From RUG563 sp045590215 (lineage in GTDB: Bacteria > Bacillota > Clostridia > Christensenellales > Aristaeellaceae), in NCBI GenBank assembly GCA_045590215.1, contig JAZNQO010000013.1:1-64000 (forward strand): DNA of 64,000 nt, written 5' to 3'. Positions 1-9,886 of this stretch are shown one piece after another; positions within the stretch are counted from its first letter, which is position 1; the number at the start of each line of letters is the position of its first letter. The notes under the pieces were generated by a model. The model saw only the letters and a list, made by a program, of their open reading frames with translations, ran no database searches and had not been told where the DNA came from. The translations under genes and the position numbers were made by a program.

Positions 1-3000
1 GCAGAGGGCGGAACAGTTAATATTACCTCAAATGGTACGAATAATATTCTTCGTGCTCACGGTACTCTTGCCGCAGCCATTGGCGGAAAGTACGACTACG
101 ACAACAACGAAAGTTATAATGCCGGTAGCATTAACATTTCAAACGTCACAGTATATGCGTATACGAACAACTTTTACGCAGCAGCTATTGGTGCAGCAGG
201 CGAAGGTACCTGCGGAACAATCAATATTACAAACGCAGTCGTATATGCCTATGGCGCTGGTGATAAATGGAGTTCTGCTCCCGGTATCGGCAACGCTTGG
301 AGTTTGCTTGATTGGTCGGATACGATCCCTGTTGTGATTATCTCGGATTCTGAGGTTCATACATTCAGACATAACTCTGGTTCTGACTATATTGGATATC
401 TGGGTGATGTAGAGATGCCCACGAACGCTACAGGTAGCATTAACTGTGGCGAAGGTGGCTCGGTAAAGAGCAGTATCATCTACTGCTACACCGGATTGGA
501 TGCCACCACGACAGATAAGGTCGTAAAATACGGCGCACTGGGCGGTCTGCTCAAGGAAGATGGAACCTGCGAGGGCGAACACTCCGGCGGCACGGCGACC
601 TGCACCACTCAGGCAGTCTGCGAAAACTGCGGCCTGGCTTACGGTGATACGAATCCCGACAACCATGCCTCGGATGAACGCGTCTATCGGAAAGATGCAA
701 CTGAGCCGAATAAATTCCACAATCAGCATCATGCATGCTGCGGTGCGCTGATTGCGGATACCCAAAAGGAGCATGATTGGGATGTTGACGGCAAACACTT
801 TGATGCTGTCTATACCTTGAAGGCGGGAGATAGCAACCAGGAATGCGTGATCGAAAAGGGCTGTGTGCTATGTCAGGCGACTGTTGGAACATGCACTCTG
901 GCAGTGAAGGATGCGGTATATACCGGGTTCTTTAACGGATGCGATGAAACGAATGAAGGCGAATTCTACAGCAGCGGAGTTTCCGTGATGGGCTGCTGCC
1001 CCGGTTGGTGTATCAATGCGGGGGACCACAAGTATACCGTTTCTATATCCGGTCAGACGCGTGAGCTCCCCTTTACCATCACCCCGGCTCCTCTGACCGT
1101 AACGGCAAACAGCGTAACGGTGGAGCAGTATGGCGACTTCCCCGAACTCTCTTACACGGCAGATGGATTTCTGACCTATGAAAAATGGAGTGATGAGGAA
1201 GCGGCTTGGATCGAAGTCACTGACGACTTTGTGACCGCGCCGACGGCAAAGGTGCTGGATGGCGACAACAACGAGGTCACCGACACGAGCAAGGCCGGAA
1301 CCTATCGGATCGTTTACTCGGGCGGTGTAAACGACAATTACGAGATTACTTACACAGATGGCATGCTGACCGTCACCGAGCATACCACCCACACCTTCAC
1401 CCAGAACGAAGCGGGCGAGTGGGTGTGCGTGTGCGATGCGCAGGCCGTGGCCACTGTCACCATCGGCGACGAAATCACCTACTACACCGACTTCGCCAAG
1501 GCGCTGGAAGCCTGGACGGACGGCACCACTCTGACCCTGCTGGACAATGTGACCTATGACGCATACATTGAACATGGGGCTGGCACCCGCACCTTTGACG
1601 GCGGCGACTACACGCTGGATCTGGTTGGCAATTCCATGATGAATGAAGGCACGCTGATCATTCAGAATGCGAAGATCACGTCAAACGCCGCCGGGGCTAT
1701 TGTTGTGGACAATCAGGGTATGATGGTGATCAAGGAAAGCACCATCACCAACAGCGAAGGCGTGGCGATAAGCAATCGGAGGTCGCTGACTGTAGAAAAC
1801 TCTGAGCTGAATGCCTGGTCTGCCTGCCTCTCTGCCAATGGTGATACTGCGGTGCTGACCAACTGCACCCTTAACTGCCAGGAAATCGAAATCGAGTACA
1901 CCAAAGGCAAGCTGACCATTGACGGAGACTGCGACGGCTGGGAAGTGAGGAACACCCAGGACGTGCTTGTTGCCATCGGCACGGACATCGAGTTGCCTGA
2001 TGATTACTATATGTTTGAAGTCGCCGAGCCTGATGCCCCGGAACAGCTGGTGACCAGCCTGAATAGATATGGCACCATCAGGGCGCACGAACACGAATAC
2101 ACCTACACCGACAACCATGATGGCACCCACAGTTACGGCTGCACCTGCGGCCTGGCGACCGCCGCTCGCCACGACTTTGCCCAGAACGCTGCGGGCGAGT
2201 GGGTGTGCGTCTGTACCACTAAGGCCGTGGCCAAGGTGGAAGGCACTTACTATGTCGACTTTACCAAGGCGGCGGCTGCCTGGACGGACGGCACCACCCT
2301 GACCCTGCTGGCAGATGTGAGCTATGACAGCGACATCAACCTTGAGGCTGGCACCCGCACCTTTGTCGGCGGGGAGCATACCCTGACGCTGACCGATGAG
2401 GCGAACCGGATATACAACGACGATACCCTGACCATCGCCAGCGGCACGATCATCTCGGAGGGTTCCTCTGCCATCCAAAACAGCGGCACGCTGAACATCG
2501 AGGGCGGCACGGTTTCTGCAACGGCAGAGGGCGGCATTGCTGTGATGAACAATAGTGGTACGCTGACCATCACGGGCGGCAAGGTTTCCGCAATGGCAAT
2601 GAATGGCTTCGCCATTACCAACAACGGCGACATGACCCTGGACGGTGGCACCATCGAGGGCTATTCCTGCATTGAAAACTCCGGCACCGCAGAGCTGAAG
2701 CGCGGCACGGTCACCGCAAGCGACGGCTATGCGCTGAACAACTTCGGTACGGCGACCCTCTCCGGGGCTGACCTGGCTACAGAGGGCAGAAACCCTGCGG
2801 TGGTCTGCAACTCCGGCGAAACGACCATCAGCGGCGGCACGCTCGCCGGCAACGACGTATATGTCATCTGGCGAGTAGACGGTACACTGACCATCACGAC
2901 CACCGGATGCAAGGGCTGGAAGGTCATAAGCTCTGCCGAGACTGCCACCATCGGTGAAGATATCACTCTGCCCGAGGGCTACTATATGTTCGTGGAAACG

Positions 3001-6000
3001 GACGATGGCGATAAGATCGTTACCGAGCTGGGGCCGACGCAGATTGGCACCATCCAGCAGCACAGCCACAGCTACACCGCCACCGCTGACGATGACACCG
3101 ACACCATCACCTATGCCTGCACCTGCGGCATCGGCACCGAGACGGCGAAGCTCCTTGCGCCTGCGGAAACCCTGGTGTACAACGGCATGGCATACGTCCC
3201 CACGGTGGAGGTGACCGGCAGCACGGTTGAACCTGCGGTGGTCTACACCCAGAATGGACAGGGTGTCGCTGAGATTAAAAACGCGGGTGACTACACCGCT
3301 ACCATCAACTGGCATGGCAAGGAAGTGAGCATGAGCATCACCATCCTGCCTGCTGACATTGAAGCTGCCACGGTGACGGTGGCGGAAGAAACCTATACTG
3401 GTTTCGCGATCACGCCCACTTATACCGTGAGCATGAACGGGGAACGGCTGGGGCAGAATACGGACTTCACCGTGACCTATCCGGAGGACATGGTGAATGC
3501 GGGCGACAAGACCATCACCGTGACCGGCACGGGCAACTACACCGGTACTGCTGAGGTGGACTACCATATTGCCCGCGCACCCATTGGTGCTGCGGTGATC
3601 GCCGCAGAAGACCAGGTCTACACTGGCGAGGCATTGGAGCCTGCCTTTACTGTGGAGCTGAACGGCAAGACGCTGAAGCACAATGTGGACTTTACCTATA
3701 ACTGGACCAACAATGTGAACGTGGGCGAAGGCAAGATCGTGATCAACGGCATCGGCAACTACGAAGGCCAGGCCGAAGGTACCTTTGCCATCACCAGCTC
3801 CCCTGCCGACCTGACGGCCGAAACCTACCTGGGTGAGACCATGACGGGTGACTTTACCTATGGCGATGTGATCACCATCAAGGGTGCTGTGACCGTTGAC
3901 CAGCAGAACACCTTCAGCCTGCGCCGCGCTCCTGCGGCCAACGAGGTGGTGCTGTATCTGGAAGGCGGCAACGAAGTGATCGCTGGCCCCGTGGCGGCAG
4001 ATCCTGCCACAGGCGAGTTCACCCTGACCTACGACACAAGCAACAAGGATATCGACATCGGACAGAGGAACCTGACACTTGCCTATGTAAGTGACGGCAA
4101 CAAACAGGACACCACCGGTTCTCTGACCGTGACGCTGAACCCGAAGGAGCTGACTATCATCAGTGCCGGGGCTGTTGATCGCGTGTATGAGAAGGGTAAC
4201 AAGCTGGTGGATGTGACCGGCGTGGATCTGGATGGCATCGTCGTCATCGGTGACGATGTGAAGGCTGACCTGACTGGCGTGCAGGGTACCCTGCCTTCCG
4301 ATAATGCAGGCACCTACACCACCATGGCGTTGCCCCGGCTGACCCCGATTGGTGATGATATGGAATACTACATCATCGCTGCCGATGATGCGGTGACCAC
4401 CAGCGTGGAGATCACGCCGAAGGAGATCACGAACCCGACCATCGTTCTGGATGATTCCAGCTTCGTGTACGATGGCACCGAGAAGAAGCCTGCTGTGACC
4501 TCCGTGAAGGATGGCGATGATCTAATCGACGCCGCCGAATACACGGTCTCCTACGCCAACAACATAGAGATGGGTACGGCAACTGTCACCCTGACGGATG
4601 TTGCAGGCGGCAACTACACCGTGAGCGGCAGCACGACCTTCCAGATCACGCAGTCCGGCACCGCAATGACGGCGACGGCTGACAAGACCAGCTACACCTA
4701 CGGCGAAACCATCACCGTGACCGGCACGGTCAAGGCCACCGGCACCGCACCTGCAACGACTCTTACTCTGCGCAGCGCCCCCGCTGCCCAGCAGGTGGCT
4801 TTGTTCGCGGCAGACGGCACCCAGCTGACTGATCCCATGAACGTGGTGGACGGCGCATACACGCTGACCTACAATACCGCCGACAAGGGCATCCTGCCTG
4901 CTGTTTCCATCACCCTGACGGTGAAGTTTGTGGGCGATGACAACATGGCTGACCAGTCTGCTTCTGTAACCGTGGCACTGACTGTCAAGAGCATCGGGCC
5001 AGTCCTGTCCGGCAGTGCAAGCAAGGCATATGATGGCACCACCACAGTAACGGACGCCAGCAATCTGACGATCAGCCTGAATGGTGTCATTGCAGGTGAC
5101 AACGTGTCTGCCGCTGCGGCTGGCTATGTATATGCAGATGAAACCGTTGGCCAGAGCAAGACCGTTACAGCAAAGGGTATTACGCTGAGCGGCGTGGACA
5201 GCATCTTCTACACGCTTGCCCAGACGGAAGCATCTGCCCAGATTGGTGAAATCAAAAAGGCGATGCTGATCGGCCTGACAGAACCTGCGGATACCACCCT
5301 TGACGTTTACTGTGCAGACGCTGATGCCGTCATTGGCAAACTGCCTGATACAGTTGTCTACCATCTGGCTGATGGCAAGACGGTCGATCTGAAGGTGGAA
5401 TGGAGCTGTACTGCCTACGACAGCACGCCTGGCGCAACCAACACCTTTGCCTGGGCAGTCAGCGATAGTGAAAAGCTCGCTTGCTACGAGATTGCACAGA
5501 ATGTTGCAGATGACGGAACGGTCATCGTAACGAACAGCGCATTCCTGCCTGTTACCGTAACTGGTACAGATACAGCGATCACCTACAATGGTACTGCTTA
5601 TGATGTGACACAGATGTTTGCTATTGACAGCAATGCCGGTACGGCTGTCTTTGAGATCATTGGCGGCGGTACTGGCGAAGGTACGCTCAATGGCAGTGTG
5701 TTGACCATCACCAAGGCCGGTACAATCACCATCAAGGTCACTACCGCACCCAACGCGGCATACGCTGCAGGTGAAGCCACGGCTGTTCTGACGATCAACA
5801 AGGGAACTCCTGCTGTGACGGTTCCCACTGATCTGACTGCCTGGTACGGTCAGAAGCTCAGCGACATTGCGCTGCCCACAGCTGACGGCGGTGCATGGAG
5901 CTGGATGGACATGAACAGCACCGTGGGCAACTCTGGTGTACAGACGCATCAGGCCATCTTCACACCCGCTGATACGAACCTGTGGAACATCACGACGCAT

Positions 6001-7320
6001 CCCGTGAACATCACCGTCGCCCAGGCTGGCACCAGCTTCGGTGATATGATGGTTTACAATGGCAATGCTGAAACAACCACCTTCACCTACGGCGAAACCA
6101 TCACGGTGAAGGCGGAAGCAACAGCTGTCCAGCCTGCTGTGTTCAGCCTTCGTTCTCTGATTGCTCCTGCCAAGCATCAGATGGCGTTGTTCATCCGCAC
6201 TGCTGACGGCTCTGAGGTTCAGATTTCCGAGGCTGTGAATGAGCAGAACGGCGTCTACACCATGACGTACAACACCGCTGGCAAGGCACTGAAAATTGGT
6301 GACAATGCACTGATTGCCAAGTTTGTCGGTGACGAGAACATGGCAGACTATCAGGAGACTGTGCTTGTGACGCTGAATCCCAAGGAGCTGACCATCGCAA
6401 GCCTGACTGCGCAGGATCGTGTCTACGAACCGGGCAATCAGCAGGTAGCGATTACCGGCACTGAGGTATCCGGCAAAGCCGATGCAAATGATGATGTATC
6501 TGTCCTCACTGATGGCATGACTGCTACGATCAGCAGTGAGAATGTCGGCACCTATGATACAGCGCTCATCCCGCAGGATGTGTCCCTGACCGGCAATCAT
6601 GCAGGCTACTACTTCGCAAGGGGCAATGTGGCCGTGAGCATCCCCAAGGGTGTTGAGATCACTCAGGCGACGCCTTACACTGCGAGTGGCGCACCTGCAC
6701 AGCCTGTATTCGATCCGATCTATCAGGATGGCCAGACCCTGGGTGATATTCCTGTATCGCTGCCTGCCGGAACCTTCAATGTTCCCGGCACCATCGAATG
6801 GGAAGCACCGGGCGATACACCCGTCACCGAAGGTGCCCCCTTCACTTGGGTGTTCACGCCGGATGCCCCCAACTGGAAGCCTGTGACTGGTACCGTGGTC
6901 ATCTATCCCGATGGCGAACCGCCCGTCATCACCGCACCTGCTGGTGATCAGGAAGTGACGGTATACGAGGGCGAACAGGGAACCATGTTCATCACAGCTG
7001 CGGATGCGTCCAGTTATCAGTGGTACATCAATCGTTACGATGGTCTGGGATACGTACCGATCAGCGGCGCAACTTCTGCCAGCTACACCACCAGCGTTGT
7101 GAACCTTGGCAATGACGGCTATACCTATTACTGTGTTGCGAGCAATGCGTATGGTAATGCTGAAAGCCCTGTGTTCCTGCTTCAGGTGCTGGAGAAGATC
7201 GAAGTTCCTGAGACCGGCGACGAATCCAACATCGCATTGTGGACTGCCCTGATGCTTCTGAGCATCGCCGGATTGACCATCATAACGATGAATGGTCGTA
7301 GAAGCAAAATAACCCGTTAA
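1..7320 (+). CDS. Giant LPxTG-like cell-wall-anchored repeat protein, 5' partial
   Basis: The reading frame is open from the first base, so the start and signal peptide lie upstream; 2439 residues are visible. Domains in order: beta-helix-like repeats rich in AAAIG (about residues 1-130); a Cys-rich stretch; an MBG-type domain (about 355-460); two diverged copies of a module containing GEWVCVC and WTDGTTLTLL (about 464-720 and 724-1045), the second with beta-helix turns such as SGTLNIEGG; many further MBG/Ig-like domains, including three copies of a module built around an LRxAP-like core and a YTLTYNT strand (near nt 3810-4150, 4660-5000, 6040-6390); an Ig-like domain (about 2307-2397); then VPETGD at residues 2402-2407, a hydrophobic segment and a basic tail (GRRSK). 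That ending is a sortase sorting signal, so the protein is inferred to be wall-anchored and adhesive or glycan-binding. Its ligand is unknown. It may be cargo of the adjacent mobile element, but this is not proven. Confidence 0.85.
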   Translation, partial: AEGGTVNITSNGTNNILRAHGTLAAAIGGKYDYDNNESYNAGSINISNVTVYAYTNNFYAAAIGAAGEGTCGTINITNAVVYAYGAGDKWSSAPGIGNAWSLLDWSDTIPVVIISDSEVHTFRHNSGSDYIGYLGDVEMPTNATGSINCGEGGSVKSSIIYCYTGLDATTTDKVVKYGALGGLLKEDGTCEGEHSGGTATCTTQAVCENCGLAYGDTNPDNHASDERVYRKDATEPNKFHNQHHACCGALIADTQKEHDWDVDGKHFDAVYTLKAGDSNQECVIEKGCVLCQATVGTCTLAVKDAVYTGFFNGCDETNEGEFYSSGVSVMGCCPGWCINAGDHKYTVSISGQTRELPFTITPAPLTVTANSVTVEQYGDFPELSYTADGFLTYEKWSDEEAAWIEVTDDFVTAPTAKVLDGDNNEVTDTSKAGTYRIVYSGGVNDNYEITYTDGMLTVTEHTTHTFTQNEAGEWVCVCDAQAVATVTIGDEITYYTDFAKALEAWTDGTTLTLLDNVTYDAYIEHGAGTRTFDGGDYTLDLVGNSMMNEGTLIIQNAKITSNAAGAIVVDNQGMMVIKESTITNSEGVAISNRRSLTVENSELNAWSACLSANGDTAVLTNCTLNCQEIEIEYTKGKLTIDGDCDGWEVRNTQDVLVAIGTDIELPDDYYMFEVAEPDAPEQLVTSLNRYGTIRAHEHEYTYTDNHDGTHSYGCTCGLATAARHDFAQNAAGEWVCVCTTKAVAKVEGTYYVDFTKAAAAWTDGTTLTLLADVSYDSDINLEAGTRTFVGGEHTLTLTDEANRIYNDDTLTIASGTIISEGSSAIQNSGTLNIEGGTVSATAEGGIAVMNNSGTLTITGGKVSAMAMNGFAITNNGDMTLDGGTIEGYSCIENSGTAELKRGTVTASDGYALNNFGTATLSGADLATEGRNPAVVCNSGETTISGGTLAGNDVYVIWRVDGTLTITTTGCKGWKVISSAETATIGEDITLPEGYYMFVETDDGDKIVTELGPTQIGTIQQHSHSYTATADDDTDTITYACTCGIGTETAKLLAPAETLVYNGMAYVPTVEVTGSTVEPAVVYTQNGQGVAEIKNAGDYTATINWHGKEVSMSITILPADIEAATVTVAEETYTGFAITPTYTVSMNGERLGQNTDFTVTYPEDMVNAGDKTITVTGTGNYTGTAEVDYHIARAPIGAAVIAAEDQVYTGEALEPAFTVELNGKTLKHNVDFTYNWTNNVNVGEGKIVINGIGNYEGQAEGTFAITSSPADLTAETYLGETMTGDFTYGDVITIKGAVTVDQQNTFSLRRAPAANEVVLYLEGGNEVIAGPVAADPATGEFTLTYDTSNKDIDIGQRNLTLAYVSDGNKQDTTGSLTVTLNPKELTIISAGAVDRVYEKGNKLVDVTGVDLDGIVVIGDDVKADLTGVQGTLPSDNAGTYTTMALPRLTPIGDDMEYYIIAADDAVTTSVEITPKEITNPTIVLDDSSFVYDGTEKKPAVTSVKDGDDLIDAAEYTVSYANNIEMGTATVTLTDVAGGNYTVSGSTTFQITQSGTAMTATADKTSYTYGETITVTGTVKATGTAPATTLTLRSAPAAQQVALFAADGTQLTDPMNVVDGAYTLTYNTADKGILPAVSITLTVKFVGDDNMADQSASVTVALTVKSIGPVLSGSASKAYDGTTTVTDASNLTISLNGVIAGDNVSAAAAGYVYADETVGQSKTVTAKGITLSGVDSIFYTLAQTEASAQIGEIKKAMLIGLTEPADTTLDVYCADADAVIGKLPDTVVYHLADGKTVDLKVEWSCTAYDSTPGATNTFAWAVSDSEKLACYEIAQNVADDGTVIVTNSAFLPVTVTGTDTAITYNGTAYDVTQMFAIDSNAGTAVFEIIGGGTGEGTLNGSVLTITKAGTITIKVTTAPNAAYAAGEATAVLTINKGTPAVTVPTDLTAWYGQKLSDIALPTADGGAWSWMDMNSTVGNSGVQTHQAIFTPADTNLWNITTHPVNITVAQAGTSFGDMMVYNGNAETTTFTYGETITVKAEATAVQPAVFSLRSLIAPAKHQMALFIRTADGSEVQISEAVNEQNGVYTMTYNTAGKALKIGDNALIAKFVGDENMADYQETVLVTLNPKELTIASLTAQDRVYEPGNQQVAITGTEVSGKADANDDVSVLTDGMTATISSENVGTYDTALIPQDVSLTGNHAGYYFARGNVAVSIPKGVEITQATPYTASGAPAQPVFDPIYQDGQTLGDIPVSLPAGTFNVPGTIEWEAPGDTPVTEGAPFTWVFTPDAPNWKPVTGTVVIYPDGEPPVITAPAGDQEVTVYEGEQGTMFITAADASSYQWYINRYDGLGYVPISGATSASYTTSVVNLGNDGYTYYCVASNAYGNAESPVFLLQVLEKIEVPETGDESNIALWTALMLLSIAGLTIITMNGRRSKITR

Positions 7321-7324
7321 CGTA

Positions 7325-7372
7325 AAAAAGCCCGCCATGAAGCAGAAAAGTCTGCCGCATGGCGGGTTATTC
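7325..7372. terminator. Bidirectional intrinsic terminator between adhesin and relaxase genes
   Basis: A 9-bp perfect stem (CCCGCCATG at 7331-7339 with CATGGCGGG at 7358-7366) is flanked by an A-run on the left and T-rich sequence on the right. It sits between two convergent genes and can stop transcription from both sides. Confidence 0.8.
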
Positions 7373-7374
7373 TA

Positions 7375-9051
7375 TTATCGTTCGGGTGTATCTTTGTGAT
7401 GGTTGGGGGCAGAATGCGTTTTCTTTTCAGCACGATGGAGAAACTCCCGAATGGATGCAGGTTGCGTCGATTCGCCGAGCCATGAAGCAACATCCTGCTG
7501 GCTCTCCCGTGCCAACTGCGTATTGTAGTGCTTCCCATATGCCTGCTGTAACCGTGCAGTAGCTTCTGCAGCGGCATCGTTGCGTATCTTTTGCTGATCT
7601 TCTGCTTCTGCCTGACTTTGCAGCTGCTTATACTGCTGCAGGGCTACGTCCAGCTCAACCGAATACTGTTCCTTCTGCTCGTCCAGCTTGTGCAAGCTGG
7701 CCTCCATGGCGGTGACTTCACTCTGTACTGCCTTGACGCCAGCGTCATCCGCACAGCCGAGATCCAGCAGAAGGTTCTCTATTTCGGACCGCAGCTCTTC
7801 GATTTCTTCTGTGAGCGTCGTGATCTGCCGGGACAGGTCGTGCTGCTTGATGATATTCAGCTTGGAGGTGTTCTTCTGCTCTGCCACCAGGGCTTTGCGA
7901 GTTCTGGTTTTCTGCCTGATCTGCTGCGTAAGTTCGTTGTACCGCTTCAGTTTCGGCTGAGTTGCCTGAATGGTTGCGGCGCGCTTATCCATATTCCTGA
8001 GGATGACCTTGATCTGATGGCAGACCACGATCAGCTTTTCGCGCAGTTTAGTCAACTGGTCAGCGACGGAGGCGGCCGCATCAGCTACAAGCTCAGTCAG
8101 CATGGCGACCAAATCCTTCAGCTCCCGCAGCAACGCATTGTCAGCTTTGATCTGCCGGTTCAACTCACATCGGTCAGAGATGATGCCCTTCTTCTCCATC
8201 GCACGGGCAGCAACACCCTCATGGATGGTGGGCTGTTCGTCCAGTCCGCGCTCGGCATGGCTGCGGTGATCAACACGTTCGGCAGAGCCCACTTGTTCCA
8301 GATGTAAATTGACGATATCCGCCCACGCACTGCGCCAGAGAATCAACTGGCTCTCGCTGTTCCAGCGCTCAGTGATGGGATTCTGCCTGCCGTAGGTGGT
8401 GCTTTTCGGATGCTTGGAGGCACGCTTCAAGCCTTGGGCTTCGCCGTCAGCAGAGGTCATGTACACCTTCTTCTTGCCGACCAGATAGGGATACTGCTTC
8501 TGCCAGCCCTCGTCCTGCGCATGAATGAATTCGGCTGCCGTGAAGCCGCGCTCCTCGTCGCCACGGATGCACAGATACTCCTTTTCTGTTTTGTACTGCC
8601 ACTTGCCATGCTCATCCAGCGGACGGATCGTCAGCAGGATGTGAGCATGGGGATTATGACCGGGCGGGTCTGGATCGTGGATACCCACATCGGCGCACAT
8701 GCCGTCTGCCACAAACTGCTGCTGGATGTACTCCGTCAGCAGGGTGATCTGCTGATCCGGGTTCAGTTCACGCGGCAGGGCCACCACAAACTCCCGGGCA
8801 AGGCGGCTGTCCTTGCTCTTTTCCGCGTCCTCCACGGCATTCCAGAGGGCGGAGCGTTCCTGCCATTCGGTGGGTGCATTCTCCGGCAGAAACACCCGCT
8901 CCCACATCAAACCTTTCTTGCGTGTGTAGTCATGGTGGATGCCGTCATACTCGTTTGTCACGCTGGAACAACTCATGTAGGCAGAGGCTGCCACGGCGGA
9001 TCGTCCTTTGCCGCGACTTACGACTTTTGCCTGCATGTGATAGATGGCCAT
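7375..9051 (-). CDS. MobA/MobL (MobQ) family relaxase
   Basis: 558 residues. The N-terminal third is the MobA/MobL relaxase domain: it opens MAIYHMQAKVVSRGKGRSAV, with the expected Tyr near the start, and carries the metal-binding HNPHAHILLT motif at about residue 135. The remaining two thirds are charged, predicted coiled coil (about 270-460) and probably bind accessory proteins or extend the oriT contact. The relaxase nicks one strand at oriT and leads it during mobilization. The start is supported by an AAGGAGG ribosome binding site eight bases upstream. An oriT-like sequence lies about 130-250 bp upstream of the start codon, as usual for this family. It is equivalent in role to TnpZ of Tn4451. 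Confidence 0.9.
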   Translation of the reverse strand: MAIYHMQAKVVSRGKGRSAVAASAYMSCSSVTNEYDGIHHDYTRKKGLMWERVFLPENAPTEWQERSALWNAVEDAEKSKDSRLAREFVVALPRELNPDQQITLLTEYIQQQFVADGMCADVGIHDPDPPGHNPHAHILLTIRPLDEHGKWQYKTEKEYLCIRGDEERGFTAAEFIHAQDEGWQKQYPYLVGKKKVYMTSADGEAQGLKRASKHPKSTTYGRQNPITERWNSESQLILWRSAWADIVNLHLEQVGSAERVDHRSHAERGLDEQPTIHEGVAARAMEKKGIISDRCELNRQIKADNALLRELKDLVAMLTELVADAAASVADQLTKLREKLIVVCHQIKVILRNMDKRAATIQATQPKLKRYNELTQQIRQKTRTRKALVAEQKNTSKLNIIKQHDLSRQITTLTEEIEELRSEIENLLLDLGCADDAGVKAVQSEVTAMEASLHKLDEQKEQYSVELDVALQQYKQLQSQAEAEDQQKIRNDAAAEATARLQQAYGKHYNTQLARESQQDVASWLGESTQPASIREFLHRAEKKTHSAPNHHKDTPER

Positions 9052-9180
9052 CGCTGTTCACCTCCTTCATCGTTGCCCAGCCCCGTCGTACCTGCAAGCT
9101 GCCGGTGGCAGGTTGCGTCATGCCGCAAATGTGCTGCCAGTGGCAGGACAGCAAGGCGCAGGGTGGGATGGCATATGGGG

Positions 9181-9300
9181 ATATGACAGCACGGCCTGTC
9201 GCTCTTCGCAGAGAGCGAAACACCCCCTCGGAGAGCGCACGGCCCCGTCAGGGGAGACCACCGCCCCTCGGGTGGTGAGTCAGTGCGCCCTTCGGGGATA
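9181..9300 (+). other. Candidate origin of transfer (oriT) with MobQ-type nic site
   Basis: Positions 9280-9291 read TCAGTGCGCCCT, one mismatch from the RSF1010/MobQ nic consensus YAAGTGCGCCCT. Just upstream is an inverted repeat (ACCACC 9257-9262, GGTGGT 9271-9276), as in RSF1010-type oriTs; a second hairpin is at 9200-9217. The whole non-coding stretch 9060-9355 is rich in short palindromes and lies between the relaxase gene and the small DUF3847-like gene. That nicking falls within the GCG/CCC step is inferred from the family. Confidence 0.65.
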
Positions 9301-9355
9301 AAAGGAAGCGGAGACGCCCCGGTTGCCCGGAACGCCTCCATCGTCGGTTGCATCG

Positions 9356-9559
9356 TTACTTGGTTCTCAGCGTACTGCACAGGTACTCCTCCAGTTCGTC
9401 GGTGGTCATGGTTCGTGCCAGGGGAAAAACCTTTTCGAGGATCGCTCCGGTCTGGATTAGTCGGCGGGTTCGTGCCTTCCGTTCCTTGTCCCGGTCGCGC
9501 ATCTGGGCTTCCTCCAGCCGGTGCTGTACCTGGATCAGTTTCTTTTCATGTTCAGTCAT
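9356..9559 (-). CDS. Small DUF3847-like mobilization-associated protein
   Basis: 67 residues if started at the ATG at 9559, which has an AGAAAGGA ribosome binding site; the frame stays open 12 codons further but without such a site. The sequence is charged and helical (EKKLIQVQHRLEEAQ) followed by KARTRRLIQTGAILE and an acidic tail, matching DUF3847 proteins found beside MobA/MobL relaxases. Its role is unknown; an accessory oriT-binding protein is a reasonable guess. It is flanked by the oriT region downstream and the GGTAT repeat cluster upstream. Confidence 0.65.
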   Translation of the reverse strand: MTEHEKKLIQVQHRLEEAQMRDRDKERKARTRRLIQTGAILEKVFPLARTMTTDELEEYLCSTLRTK

Positions 9560-9886
9560 GTTCGTTTTCCTTTCTGGTATCAAAAGAGCGGCCATCCGGT
9601 ACCGGGGTGATACCAGATGGCTGCAGAGTTGGTATTGCGTTGTTGGTCGGTGATGGAGCTGGTATCAGGCACAGCCCTGGCTGGTATTGCAGCAATACCA
9701 ATCAGGAGCGGTGCTGGTATCAGAAGCTGTCAGCGAAGTCCAGTACCATGGACAGATCATCGTATGCTGGTGCCGGTTTGGTCTGTATGGGTGCGTAAGG
9801 ATGCACGGCTGCCATTGGCACAGGTGCATACTGGGTTTGCAAACATACGAAAGGCGACCTGCGTGGGGGGGCAGGTCGCCTTCGGG
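9560..9886. repeat. GGTAT repeat cluster in a non-coding region (iteron- or operator-like)
   Basis: There is no credible gene in this 327-bp stretch. It holds at least seven copies of an (C/T)TGGTAT(C/T) motif: direct copies at 9576, 9629, 9659, 9681 and 9714, and inverted copies at 9609-9616 and 9693-9700. One pair forms a perfect palindrome with 9-bp arms (9682-9690, 9692-9700). The cluster lies immediately upstream of the DUF3847-like gene and ends before the recombinase terminator. Possible roles are binding sites for a relaxosome or replication protein, or an operator. None can be chosen from sequence alone. Confidence 0.6.
9847..9886 (-). terminator. Strong hairpin after the recombinase gene
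   Basis: A perfect 12-bp stem (AAGGCGACCTGC 9851-9862, GCAGGTCGCCTT 9871-9882) lies directly downstream of the recombinase stop codon. The T-run in the leftward direction is short, so termination may be partial. Confidence 0.65.

Noticed and set aside
1..7320. Repeats in the adhesin as CRISPR or tandem DNA repeats
   Set aside because: The similarity is at the protein-module level over about 300 bp with many substitutions, without short regular repeats and spacers.
1681..7338. Long antisense frames under the adhesin gene
   Set aside because: They are compositional shadows of a repetitive, GC-rich coding sequence; no start signal or motif was seen.
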